Below are positions 12,118 through 23,090 of a stretch of DNA of 64,000 nt, one piece after another. Source of the stretch: Cryptomeria japonica (taxonomy: Eukaryota > Streptophyta > Pinopsida > Cupressales > Cupressaceae). Position numbers and translations under genes: made by a program. The notes under the pieces were generated by a model. That model saw only the letters and a program-made list of their open reading frames with translations. It searched no databases and was not told where the DNA came from. Every line of letters starts with the position of its first letter. Within the stretch, counting starts at the first letter, position 1. The DNA lies in the NCBI RefSeq assembly GCF_030272615.1, contig NC_081409.1, forward strand, positions 203,235,949-203,299,948, given 5' to 3'.

Positions 12118-13131
12118 TTACAGTATTTGTAAACCTATAAAATACTTTATCTCATCGATTAATGACATCTCAAATTCTTTGCACATTTCATTTCCAAAGT
12201 TCTTACATAAAGAATCATTTCCACAAAAAATAATATCATCAACAAATATGGCTGACATCAGTATTCCATTCTCCTCATCATTCTTCAAATACTTGTTGTT
12301 GTTCTCACTAGTCCTTATAAATCCAATCTTTATTAAGTAATAGTGCAACCTTTCATACCATGCTCTAGGTGCTTGCTTTAGACCGTATAAATCTTTATTC
12401 AATTTACATACCTAATCTTTATTCTTCTCTTCAATAAATCCTTCAGGTTGTTCAATATAGACTTCTTCTTCTAGTATACCATTCAAAAATGCAGATTTAA
12501 CATCCATTTCATATACCTTGAAATTTTTGTAAGCAGCGTATGCCAACAATGTTCTTACTCCTTCCAGTCTTGCTACAGGTGCAAAAGTCTCCCCATAGTC
12601 TATTCCTTCTTCTTGAGCATAACCTTTGCAAACTAGCCTTGCTTTATTCCGAATGACCTCACCTTTTTCATTTAGCTTATTCTTGAAAATCCACTTTGTA
12701 CCAATTACATTTTTCTCTTTTGGTCTTGGGACCAGTGTCCATGTTTCATTTTTCTTGATTTGTTCAATCTCTTCTGTCATACCATTCACCCAATCTTCAT
12801 TGCTTAATGCCTCTTTTACTATCCTCGGTTCAAATTCGGATATCAGACATGTGTTGTGTCTCAGTTTGTTCCTTGTCATCACTGGAGCATCCTTATCTCC
12901 TATAATCTGACTTGATGCATGATTTCTTGTGACATATTTTGCTAATATAGGCTCGGTAGGCTCTGTATGATCTTCTTCATCACTCGGTAACTGAGTATTT
13001 TCTTCATTGGCTTTCTCGGTAAAACCGGTTGGTTGTACATATACAAATTCTTCATAATCTTCTGGTTCTTTGGAATTTCCTTCATCATTCCTTTCTACAA
13101 ATTCATCAATTTTTACATTTGCACTTTCCAC
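12118..13131 (-). pseudogene. Copia reverse transcriptase
   Basis: Two consecutive - strand frames (13131-12412 and 12402-12118) are split by a stop near 12412. Landmarks in order are the acidic linker, [87 protein letters not shown] and the catalytic FVDD box (AIFVDDIIF; copia usually has YVDD). Both Asp residues are kept. A stop at about 12118 separates it from RNase H. Confidence 0.93.
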
Positions 13132-13212
13132 AATTTTGTTAGATGATTTGATCAGACATTTAAATGCTTTACTCCTAGAGGAATAACCAAGAAATGTTCC
13201 TTCCTCACTTTT

Positions 13213-14097
13213 CTAATCACATTTTCCATTTCTATCATCTTTGTGAACATAACATCTACATCCAAATATTTTAAAATAACTTACATTTAGTTTCTTGTCA
13301 TACCAGATTTCATAAGGTGTCTTCATAGTTCGTTTCTTCAGTTGTACTCGGTTCAAGGTGTAAACTGCAGTGCTTATTGCTTCTCTCCAAAATATTTGAG
13401 GTACTCTCTTTTCTATCATCAAAGTTCTAGCACAATCTACGATTGATTTATTCCTTCTTTTAGCTATCCCATTTTGTTATGGTGTCCTCGGTGTTGACAC
13501 TTGTCTCTTTATACCATGATCATTGCAAAATAAGTTAAATTCATCATAAATGAATTCTCCTCCTCTATCAGATCTTAGACATTTCAACTGTCTTCCTATT
13601 TCTTTTTCAACTCTTGCCTTGTACCATTTGAACATTTGAAAAGCTTCTGATTTCTCTTTTAGAAACATAACTGACATCATCCTTGAGTAATCATCCACAA
13701 ATAATATGAAGTATTTATCACCATAGTAAATTTGAACTTTCATAAGACCACAAAGATCAATGTCTACAAGATCTAAAATTCCTTTAGAAGTGTAAGACTT
13801 ACTTGTAAAGCTTGATTTTGTCATCTTACCCATCTGGCATCCTCAGTATATTGCATTCACAGGTTTTTCCAAGCTCGGTAGACCTCTTACACAATGTTTT
13901 TTACTTATTTTGATTAGATTATCAAAATTTACATGACAAAACCTTTTATGCCATAACTAGGTGTCTTCTATTTTTGCATATAGACAATTGTTCCGAGTTG
14001 AGTCAAGGTGAAATGTATTACCTCTTGTTTGAGTCCCGGTAGCAGCCAACTTTTCATGTTTGTCATGAACTTTGACAATTCCTTTCTGAAATTCTAT
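13213..14097 (-). pseudogene. Copia integrase with pre-integrase zinc region
   Basis: The pre-integrase WHKRFCHVNFDN and CQMGKM segments (HHCC-type finger) lie at about 13985-13825. The core keeps the first Asp (DIDLCGL, usually DLCGPM) and the second (LRSDRGGEF). At the third catalytic position the copia motif QNGVVERKN reads NGIAKRRN near 13470, changing Glu to Lys, with a taa just before it. The region beyond, open to 13213, is the conserved RVQLKKRTMKTPYEIW block. The enzyme would be dead. Confidence 0.9.
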
Positions 14098-14409
14098 TCA
14101 ATATCCTGTATTGTTTAGTTGTGCTACACTCACCAAATTGTATTTCAGACCTTCAACCCAATATACATCATCACATTTATCATTGTCAAGAAGTGTAATA
14201 GAGCCTTTACCTTTCACAGGACATGGTGCATCATTGCCAAATCTTACATAACCTCCATCATAATCTTCTAATTTAACAAACTTGTGTTTATCACCTGTCA
14301 TGTGATGTGAGCATCCACTATCTATGATCCAAGAATAATTTTTATTTATGTGTGATATTAAGGCTTTTTCTTCATACCTTTCTTCATCTAATCCATCTTT
14401 GATAGCCAC
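14098..14409 (-). pseudogene. Copia protease
   Basis: The - strand frame 14409-14098 carries SWIIDSGCSHHMTGDK, the copia aspartic-protease active site (DSG followed by C/A-S-x-H-M/V-T), and a VRFGNDAPCPVKGKG segment. It lies between gag and integrase as expected. The stop at 14098 truncates the junction to integrase. Confidence 0.9.
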
Positions 14410-14535
14410 GTATGCAACTTCCTCTGTCTCAGCCTCATCATATTTATCATCATTGGATTCCTCATCAACTACTAGGCATGTCTTTCTATCTCTCCTTCTG
14501 AAGTCTCGATGCCTTCTGTATTGGTTGTCTTTCTA

Positions 14536-15363
14536 TCAGTCATCTTGGTATTCTTTCTTCTCATCATCTTTGTCAGGACAGTTAGAAGCCATATGTCCAA
14601 TTTTATCATAGTTAAAACATTTTAAAGGTAACTTCCCTTTATACTTACCTTTGCCACTCGGTAACCTTCTAGCCAATAATGCTTCAAACTCTTCTTGCTT
14701 TCTGATTTCCTCATATAGTTTGTGTACTTCTTCCATGTTTTTGCGAAATCTCTCACTTGCTCCACTGTGATTTCCTTCAGCATACTTATACATTCTATCA
14801 TTGTAATCTTCAGATTCACTGAGATTAAAAGAACTAAAAGCAGATTCAACTTTGTTTACTGAAGACCCACTGTTATCAAAATTACTTAACTCAAAAGCAT
14901 GTAGCTTACCGATAGTAGCATCCAAAGAGACTGGCATGTTTGGTACAAACCTTAATTCATTAATTGCAAAGACTTTAATGGCATAAGTAGGTAGAAGTGT
15001 TCTCAACAACTTACTTGTTACATCCTTTTCTTCAATAGTTCCTCCTTCTCCTTTGATTTGATTGACAGTTTCCTTTAACCTTGTATTGTATTGGATAATG
15101 TTCTCACCTTCATTCATCTTCATGGATTCAAGTTGTCCTCTTAGACTGTCTATTTTTTCTCTTTGAACATGTTCATCTACACCATACATAGATGTGAGCT
15201 TATTCCACATTGCTTTGGCATCATTACAACCTTCTAGATCATTAAACTCTGAGTCGGTCAAAGATGATGTTATCTCAATCATTTCTTGAATGTGTTCTTT
15301 CTTTGCCTCTATTTCTTCCATTGTCATAGGGTAGGTGCTAGGTGCAATGTAATCATTCTCCAA
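14536..15363 (-). pseudogene. Copia Gag (UBN2-type), N-terminus missing
   Basis: The - strand frame 15363-14536 matches the copia Gag pattern: DAKAMWNKLTSMYG, LRGQLESMKMNEGENI, TRLKETVNQIKG and LLRTLLPTY. The C-terminal zinc knuckle reads CFNYDKIGHMASNC, so the second Cys of CX2CX4HX4C is Tyr. The usual Gag start, the leader and the PBS are absent because the LTR text begins only 34 bp upstream, at 15397. Role: the structural protein of the virus-like particle. Confidence 0.88.
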
Positions 15364-15396
15364 ATAATATGTTGCATATTCTCCAATTCCTGATAA

Positions 15397-16334
15397 GTAC
15401 TCGGTAATTACCTCTGCAGTATTACTGTGTTTCTATATTTGCTCGCATACTTTGTTCATAAACATTTCTTTATTTATAAGCAATTCCTTACCACTTAATC
15501 TCCTTAATGGCATTTCCCATGATTAATCTTAACCATCAGATCTTCAAACTTGACTAGGTTCATTGAATCCTTCGATCTGAAAAATATTTTATCTTGCCTT
15601 GAAACTTGTATTCCTTCCTTGGTACTTGTGCTCGGTTAGGATCGTTCAATCTGTGTTGTAGATCTAACTCTTGAATTCACATTGTCATTGATCCTTAACA
15701 AACTTCTTGCACGACATTCCAATCTTCAATAAATCTCCATCTCATTGGCATCCTTCATTTAATAATGTATTCCCTCATTTGATGCATTTTGTTACTGCTC
15801 GATTGATACTCAGTTAATACTAAACTTTACTCGGTAGACATTCTCTTCTCGATGACTTTTTCTTTCTTTAACCGACATCGATAACCTTGGAGTTTACCGA
15901 CTAGCTCTTTGCTCAATAAAATAGAACAATAACAAACCTTTACTCATTCTATTGCATGAAATCTTTTCTCCTTCTTGTTTAGTCTTTGAATACACATATA
16001 TAGGATATCAAAACAATCAAAACATCATAATCTCATCACTCTCTAACTCGGTAATAGTTGCCCATTGAATAACTTACTACTCCCCTTTATTTTCACATTC
16101 TATCTGTGTCATTTACCAACATCTATATACTCATCAAAACATACTTTTTAAGATATGGCAACATCATACTGAATCAGAAAATCAATTGCTTGACATCAAT
16201 GACAAAATAATAATATTAAGACAGTAATCATCCTTTATCAATTATATCAGTCATCTCCAACAACCTTCTCAATATCATCAACCAATAAACTTAATGTAAT
16301 GCCAACAATCTCCCAACTTATTCTAATGCCAACA
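15397..16334 (-). repeat. 5' LTR of the Sirevirus-like element, truncated (938 bp)
   Basis: It matches 9986-10923 base for base in order and length. It lacks the roughly 606 bp corresponding to 9380-9985, the part that should abut the PBS. The outer end, tctaatgccaaca, is intact and followed by the TSD caagc. Confidence 0.92.
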
Positions 16335-16339
16335 CAAGC

Positions 16340-17569
16340 ACTCCGTGAAGGTTAGGGGCTTCCATTGGAAAGAAATGCAGTGTTGTCCCAATCACAATTC
16401 CCATGGAATATATGGTGAGCAAGTGCCTTGGAAAAGTGTCTAAGCCAAAGAAACTCAAAACATAGACAATGGTGGAGGTACACGAGTCTACAAGTCATTG
16501 GACAACCAAGATAGCTAAAATTATCCCATCCAGAGACTCGGATAAAGCCACTGAAGATGAATTCACTGTGGAGAAAATCAATTTGGGGGTTCCTTCACAG
16601 GTGGTTGATGTCGAGCACTTGGAATCCTCCACAAAGAGGATGATTTCCAGATCATGGAAGGATGAAAAAGATAAAAAGGAGTTGAAGTAGATCATCACCC
16701 AAATGGCTGAATACATTAATTCCATACACCATCCAAGTCCTCAACCCTTGTCACAAATGGCACTATCCTTCGATCCCAAATCTCTGGTGAACAAAACGAT
16801 GTTAGATCGGGTTCAGAGGAACATAATGGTGGCAGATATGTTCAATGAATGGCTTGACCTCATAATAAAATAGGGTTTAGATTATATTGTCAGTTTGGTT
16901 AAAGTGTATGAACATGTTGTAACCGTAAGTAAGGAATTGGAACTAGAAGTTGTTTCCTGGGAAAAGGAAAGAACTAAGTGGGTGGTAGTACTTGCGCAAA
17001 TGAACGATGTGCATAAATTCGGCGTAATGAAGTTCTTAGTTGAGAAACCCATGGAGAGTTTGGATGACAATGTACTATATGTGTCGAAGAAAAATATAGA
17101 ATGGCAAAATTCAATCATCAAGCAAGGTCATTAGGAATCTACAAGGTTGTTGAAAGGGTTGATAGATCTTATTGACACAATACAAAAAGATCTTAAGTGT
17201 ATCAACATCCAACTCATTAAGGAAGATGCTCAGACAATCGAAGCTGTTGGAGACATGGCAAAAATCTTCAAAGAAAGAATACAGTTCATCAGGGAAACAA
17301 AATCCTTGACTACAGATGATTTCTCAAAGGTGGCTAGAATAGAGTCAATGCTCATGGTTTTCTCTGATCATTTGGAGGTGCATAAAGCCAGGGTGTTGCA
17401 AGTAAATACGGATAAGGAGGTCTGGAAACAACGCATCTTGCATATTGGACTCCTGTATTTTCAAGTCATCTTGAATTTCTCAGCAACACATTTGGAGTGG
17501 CGTAACATGCACAGTTCCATGACAAAGAAGGATAAATCAGTGGCCTCCTCTGCCACCATGGAGTCCTAA
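16340..17569 (+). pseudogene. Extra ORF downstream of pol, part 2 (coiled-coil-like C-terminus)
   Basis: It continues in the same frame as the sequence left of the copia insertion (9371-9379 joins to 16340), broken by stops (about 16346, 16463, 16688 and 16872) and a later shift. Segments 16895-17134 and 17147-17569 are rich in Glu, Lys, Leu, Ile and Val with heptad-like spacing (KELELEVVSWEKERTKW, DLIDTIQKDLKCINIQL), suggesting coiled coils. With part 1 the ORF totals about 1,170 codons. I cannot assign a family. It ends with taa at 17567-17569. Confidence 0.75.
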
Positions 17570-18735
17570 TCAACTAATGGACGATCTATCAGCCAATCTA
17601 TGGTTGTTGTTTATTTAGTTTCATTTGTTTTCAAGCAAACAATTTCTTTAACTCTAGGTTAGAGTTAAAAGTTTTAGTTATGATGTAACAAACTATTGGC
17701 CTGGGGGATATTTATGTAAGTAAGTTTAAGTGAGGGTCCGAAAAATGGTGATATTGGAGGAACAAATGTATTTTATGTGAATTTCTCAAAAACTGATATT
17801 TCTGGTTTTTCAAAGAAATGTTATGGTGTGCAATCTTAAAATCTGTGTATTTGAAGAATTGGCAATCTCTGTTGGGATATTTGCTGATGTGCAAAAATAT
17901 TATTTCATTACCAGTTATTTATGTGTTTCTGAATTCATTGATTTCATTACTTACAAGTAAATTCATTATCGTTTAAGTGGTACTGATCCCCCTTGTCTTG
18001 TGAGGCATGAGTGAGAATCGATCAACATTTATACTACTCTGAGTTTGCTTTGTTTTGAGTTTATGAAATGAACATGTGTGGAAGTAGGAGTCTGTGAGCT
18101 CTACATTTGAAATAAATCTTCATGATACTCTATTTAGTTCTCATAAGCATTCTTTTGTGTTGATGAATGAATGCGAAAGCCTTTCGCGCCTTCTAGTTAA
18201 AAGTATATTCATTTCAAAATTTTCTGCATAAAAAATCATTGTACATTCCCGTCACGGTCCTCAATTTTTTTCTTGAAAATTTAGGAGACTATTATGATTG
18301 TATTTAATAGCCTAAATCCAGAAGATTGGCTGATTTTGTCAATTTTTGATCCCTTTAGAATCGAAAATACTTCCAAAATTCAACATTTCAAATTTCAAGA
18401 AATTTTTTTAAATTAAGAGGTTAAATTTAATCTACCCTAATTTTAAAATCCTATTAATTTTAAAAATAAGTGGTATCACCTGGGCCCTAATTTTTTAAAT
18501 TTTAATTTCCTTTGATTTACTCCAAAAAAAAAATTTTGTGGAAATTGTGTCTTTTACCTTTCTCCAACAAAGTTCAAATTGTTTAATCATTATTTGCTTA
18601 AATTTTGCATTACTCAATTTTGTAAACTTTGTTCCTATAATTCAAAATTCAAATTTTCCCTTTAGTGCATGAATTTACCACTATTAGTCCTACCTATACT
18701 ATCTCCATTAGACGAAGCATCAGAATTAAGGTCTC
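17570..18735 (+). other. Tat 3' end: putative LTR and A/T-rich leader
   Basis: There is no gene. A polypurine-like ctgggggat at 17701-17709 suggests the 3' LTR begins about 17710. The end of that LTR is not fixed; it may be near 18240. Downstream, 18300-18680 is a leader-like A/T-rich stretch with recurring aaattttaaa/ttaattttaaaa blocks. From about 18700 the text reads into a gag start that resumes at 28596, beyond the inserted chromovirus. Confidence 0.5.
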
Positions 18736-20093
18736 CCAAGGTTTAATTACCGAGGAGATGGAGCCTAATTTGGGTGACTTATTTAATGAGGTCCATTAGG
18801 TTGTTTATAGGGAGCTTGGAGTGCATTTTTTACTTCAATGTAAAAAATTTTGTTTCGGCAAGACTTGCCTTGACGAAACCGCCAATGTGTGGAGTTCTAC
18901 TATCGGGTATCGGAACAACCGGCTTTACCCTATCTCGATGCCTCGATGAGTACATATAAGGAGCAATGGTTTGATCGGGTATCAGCGGGAGTGTCTTCCA
19001 CCTACCCCAATATCCCGATGAGGTCGCCAGTGGGTTGGAGTGAGTCAGAGTGAGTTCATAGTGGAGCTATCGGGTATCAGCAAGTCTAGTTTTCGTGCCG
19101 CCCATAACCCGATAAACAAGCATACTATTTGGAGCACACATTCGGCTATCAACACAACATGTTTGGAGCTACACCAAAGACCCGATGGAAATAAAAATCA
19201 GTTACAATCGGAAACCATTTGTGTCGAGTTCAATCTCGTCTGTTAGGGACAATTCATGACATGTGAAGGAGGCTATAAAAGACAAAATGGGCATTTGTAA
19301 GAGGGTTGGATGGTTTTGATTCCACAAAGAACAAGAACATCTTTTGGATAACAATTTGATGACCATTTTCTGGTTTCCTTTCTATGAGTTCAATTTTTGT
19401 TTGTAAATTGTAAACAATGGCTTAAATCTTTAAGTGCTAGTGCAGATAGAGTAGATGTTACTTTTTCGTGTTTTGTGAGTTCCAAATTTTTCAATTCATG
19501 CCAAGCTCGGCCCTGTAAATAAAGTTGTATTTTTGTTTCTTGTTCTCTATTGGCGTCCAACAATTATAAACATGGCTCTGACTTGACTCTCCGTCGTGAG
19601 ATCCATACAACCATTGGAGGTTGTCAAGAAGAGCCAACCATGTACAATAAAGTTCCATTTGTAGCAAACTAGGGAATGACGTCGGTCGTTTCAACATACT
19701 AGCCCTAGGTGAGCTTGATGATAGCCCAGCTAGGTATCAGTGGCCTTAAGAGGAATCACTTGCAGGGTAAGCTGGAGTAAAAGGTACTAGCCTTAGACCA
19801 GAGGAAGATGGGATCAATAGGAGAAAGATCCAAGCATGAAGAGAAAATGACTTAGGAGAAATTGAAGGTATAGCCAATCGTAGAGAAAACCCTGCAAGAC
19901 GTCTGGTGAGATTCAATGGAATGGTGAGTTGGTGGATTTATGAAAGTGAATTCACAAGAGTAGAGTAACAAACCTTGTAGTGAGGACCTAGAGTAGATTA
20001 GGGAGATAGAGAGAATAATTCCCGGGTTAGGGATAGGAAAAAGGCCTTGGAGTGAGTCAAGCTGACTCGAACATTTTAGGGTCCTCCCTATTA
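18736..20093 (+). repeat. 5' LTR of the chromovirus
   Basis: From 18789 on (aggtccattaggttg) it aligns with the 3' copy from 26220. It ends CCTATTA where the 3' copy ends CCTATCA. The first 50-65 bp do not align with the 3' LTR and no canonical TG start is visible, so the left boundary rests on the TSD. It contains a TATA box and a cluster of ATCGGG/CCCGAT motifs. Confidence 0.8.
19274..19280 (+). promoter_or_regulatory. TATA box of the chromovirus LTR
   Basis: tataaaa in ggctataaaagac has its counterpart at 26706-26712 in the 3' LTR. Transcription would be expected to start about 30 bp downstream. This is a motif call only. Confidence 0.6.
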
Positions 20094-20096
20094 GAT

Positions 20097-20108
20097 TGGT
20101 ATTAAAGC
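20097..20108 (+). other. Primer-binding site (initiator tRNA-Met type)
   Basis: TTGGTATTAAAGC begins 4 bp after the LTR end. It resembles TGGTATCAGAGC, the complement of the plant initiator tRNA-Met 3' end, with C to T and G to A changes. Confidence 0.8.
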
Positions 20109-20165
20109 AAGTTAAAGACTTGGGGTGAAGAGTGCAAGACTGATCTAGTATCAGTAGGAGTAAAG

Positions 20166-20723
20166 ATGGTGACCAATGTGGAATTGGCTAAGAAGGTCGA
20201 AGACCAAGAAGATGAAAATAGATTGCTCAAGAAAAGGTTGGAGCAGTTGGAGCAGAAACTAGGTGAGGTGGAAGTCAAGACAACAGAAGTGAGTGAGAAG
20301 ATAGAAGAGAAGGGTAAAATGGTGGAAATAGAGGATGAAGTCCCTATACCAGACCCTGTTATTGATCAAGAACCATTCTTGAAGTCTTTGAAGGCAATGA
20401 GTGGAAAATCTTTGGAAGGAGTACCACTGTTTAGTGGCAAAATGGAAGCAGAGTTGGTAATGGAATGGACAGAGGGAATGGAAAATCATTTTGAGTGTGA
20501 AGGTGTCACTGAGACACAAAAAGTTAAGGTGGCTAAGCCAAGAGTGAGAGGTGTTGTCGTTACTTGGTGGAAGTTTATACAAAATGAGAGGGAGAAAGAA
20601 GGTAAGGTACCCATCTATACTTGGAAAGGGGTGGTAAACAAAATCAGAGAGACTTATCTTCTTGAGGATTATGAAGTGCAATTGCATAGGAAAAGACAAA
20701 ACCTAAGGCAAAAGGAGTTAGAT
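20166..20723 (+). pseudogene. Chromovirus Gag, N-terminal part
   Basis: The ATG at 20166 lies 58 bp after the PBS. The start is coiled-coil-like (KKVEDQEDENRLLKKRLEQL), followed by the Gag core text PLFSGKMEAELVMEWTEGMENHF and VVTWWKFIQNE. The frame is cut at 20723/20728 by a solo LTR and goes on at 22115. Role: capsid-like structural protein. Confidence 0.88.
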
Positions 20724-20728
20724 GTAAC

Positions 20729-22109
20729 TGTATTCTAGAAAATGTGTATCAACCTGCAATAGGAGGAAACAATTCAAACACACACATGAAACATTGCATT
20801 AGAGGTTAGAAATCAATCAAAATAGCAAGTTAAATGAATCTAAACTCTTTAATATCGTTCCATGTTCCTCTATCTCCAAGGATCTTCAAGATTCAAGGTG
20901 GCTCTCAGCCTGGAAGAGCACTTGATTCTTTAAGATGACAACCTAAAGAACGAGATTTATGATTCTAAGATCTAAATGGAATGCAACCATGATCTTAGTG
21001 ATGATTTAGATATGAAACTAGATGATGATAAGATGCAAGATATAAGCTTGAACTAGTATAAAAATGATACTAAGATGAAGCTAACATGATATATCTAAGA
21101 TTAGAATGCTATCAAAATGATCTAACATGCTATTCTATCAAAGAGAAATAATATGCTTAATGTTATGAGACTATAAGTTTGATGCCCAAAGACCTTTTCT
21201 TTTTAAGAAGGAATGGGATCTATTTATAGGGAAAATAGGGCAATGGATGGTCAAGATTGGATGATCTTATCAAGGGTCAGGATTGAAAGTTAATCAATCC
21301 ATGTTCACAATTCTCACCAATCAAATGGTGATAATTGTCAACAAGAGACTGCTTGAGAGGAGATGTAAGAAGCATTAAATGCTTGAGAAGACATCATGGT
21401 TACCTTAGAAGGTAAGGGTTAAGGTTAGGTTAGGGTTATCCGATGGATAAAGGTTTTACCCAAAGGATAAACTCTTGTGCAAAGGTTAAATGGATAAATA
21501 TGGTCAAAGAAATGAATGCTTGATGAGACCCTTGGGTTAGATGAAGGTTCAATTAAGAGAAAAAGTCTCTAATCATGCTAGAGGGTTGAGTTAACCATTA
21601 ATGGTTTGGAAGACTTTCAAGGTTAACTTGTTGAAGACATAAAGCCTTTAACGGTTTTCAAAGACTTTGAGGGTTTGAGAAGTGACTTTCCTTTGCTTAG
21701 GGATGTGACAATATTTAGTAGATGGGTTAGGCTAATTTAGAAGGGATTAGAAGAATCTAGAAGGGGGTTTAGAGAGGCAAGTGGGAGATGTAGGAAAATG
21801 CAAGTGGGTGGGGAAAATAGAATTTAATTAAAATAAAATTAATTTATTTCAATTGTGGTTGCAACTTGCTTTTGTAGGATTTTGCAAGTGGGGGGATTTA
21901 ATTAAATGGGCTAGAAGGGGGATTTTAATTAAATGTGAATTTAAATAAATGGGTTAGAAGGGGGATTTAATTAAATGTGAATTTAATTAAATGGCTTAGA
22001 TAGAAGAATGGTATGTTAATTAAATCTTAATTTAATTAATTGGAAGAATTAAGAATAATTAACTGAATAAAATTCACTTAATTCATTGTGCAACTTTTAG
22101 GTGTCTACA
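20729..22109 (-). mobile_element. Solo LTR (1381 bp) of the TGTAGACACC family, TSD gtaac/ttaac
   Basis: It lies on the - strand, starting TGTAGACACCTAAAAG (right end); the left end begins TGTATTCTAG on the + strand. Flanks are gtaac (20724-20728) and ttaac (22110-22114), a TSD with one mismatch. A TATA-type TATAAATAG (- strand) lies at 21220-21228. The A/T-rich half, 21820-22080, holds repeated TTTAATTAAA palindromes. Long stretches resemble the LTR at 54674-56084. Excision restores the chromovirus gag frame. Confidence 0.88.
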
Positions 22110-22114
22110 TTAAC

Positions 22115-22680
22115 TACCTACACTGAAGAGTTCTAGAAGTTGTGTCTAAGATCAAAAGTGATGGAGGATGAAAGTATTAGAGTATCAAGATACCTTAACG
22201 GCCTGAGATGGAAGATACAAGAGGAAATAAGTTTGTTGAGTCCAACTACCATTCACAAATGTTATCAATTGGCCCTGAAAGTAGAAGAAAAGAACAAGAA
22301 GAAACATGAAAGCACTAGTAGAGGCAGAGGTAGAGGCCAAGATTCAAGGGGTCACAGAGGAAACTACGGTGGCAAAGGAAGTGAAACAAGATCACAAGGA
22401 GAGTCGAAATTGACTGAGCAGTCCAATGAATCCAGTGGAAGAGGAAACTATGGTAGAGGAAGAGGTCATAACAGCAACAACAGAGGTAGATCTGGAAGTT
22501 CTGGCAGAGGTTCATACTTTGCAAACATGAAGTGTTACCATTGCAATAATTTTGGTCATCCTGCCTATAGATGTCCGGAGAAGGCTACTTCATCACATTC
22601 AGAGAAAACAATCAATTATGTACAAGAGGATTATAGTAGTGTGAAGTCTCCTGAAGTAAACCTTGACTCAAAGAGTGGTG
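22115..22680 (+). pseudogene. Chromovirus Gag, C-terminal part with zinc knuckle
   Basis: The frame resumes with text typical of Gag (YLNGLRWKIQEEISLL). An Arg/Gly/Ser-rich segment (about 22310-22515) leads to an intact CX2CX4HX4C knuckle, CYHCNNFGHPAYRC, at 22533-22574, which binds element RNA. One stop (tag near 22132) lies in the stretch just after the insertion. Confidence 0.9.
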
Positions 22681-23090
22681 AGAATCTGATGATTAGAAGG
22701 GTACTAATCAGGGAGCTGGTTAAGGAAGAGCTTAAACAGAGGAGGTCTCTTTTCAGACTAAAGTGCAAGATACTTGGTAAGGTCTGTAAAGTGATCATTG
22801 ACTCAGGTTCAACTGACAATATCATCTCCGAAGAAGCAGTAAGTAAACTTGGGTTGAGTAGCATACCACATAGTCATCCTTACAAGACCACATGGTTGAA
22901 TAAAGGAAAACATGTGTTAGTAAATGAACAAGTATGGGTTGAATTTGCAATCGAGAAATATTCTGACAAAATTTTATGTGATGTTCTACCCATGGATGCC
23001 TGTCATTTGTTTCTAGGAAGACCTTAGCAATTTGATAGAAAAGATATCCATGATGGAGAGAAGAACTCTTATGCATTCACAAAGGAAGGG
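22681..23090 (+). pseudogene. Chromovirus protease
   Basis: Same frame as Gag. The aspartic-protease motif IIDSGSTDNIIS is at about 22794-22830, followed by the conserved LPMDACHLFLGRP end. The tag at 23025-23027 replaces the usual Trp or Gln codon after GRP (a single transition). The frame then continues without shift into RT. Confidence 0.9.

Larger units (their letters stand above)
9380..16334 (-). mobile_element. Sirevirus-like Ty1/copia element (6955 bp), TSD caagc
   Basis: It lies on the - strand and is flanked by caagc at 9375-9379 and 16335-16339. The - strand 5' end is TGTTGGCATTA; the other end reads TATTAGTT on the + strand, consistent with a TG to TA change. Order on the - strand: LTR, gag, protease, integrase, RT, RNase H, several polypurine tracts, LTR. 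The run of polypurine tracts is an established hallmark of Sireviruses. The 5' LTR is truncated and the PBS is missing, so it cannot be autonomous. It interrupts the Tat extra ORF. Confidence 0.93.
1..17709 (+). mobile_element. Old Tat-type Ty3/gypsy element, 5' part off the window, interrupted twice
   Basis: Domains read in order on the + strand: aspartic protease, archaeal-type RNase H, reverse transcriptase, RNase H, integrase, a non-coding hairpin spacer, then a long extra ORF ending at 17569. A polypurine-like ctgggggat lies at 17701-17709. RT/integrase wording (a YLDD-type box followed by LTVFSK; integrase with HHCC finger and GN-x-QAE) is typical of the plant Tat lineage. A solo LTR (1273-3635) and a Sirevirus-like copia (9380-16334) interrupt it; removing each one with one TSD copy brings the reading frames back together. 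It is dead: there are stops and frameshifts in every domain. The end of its 3' LTR is not resolved. Confidence 0.85.
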
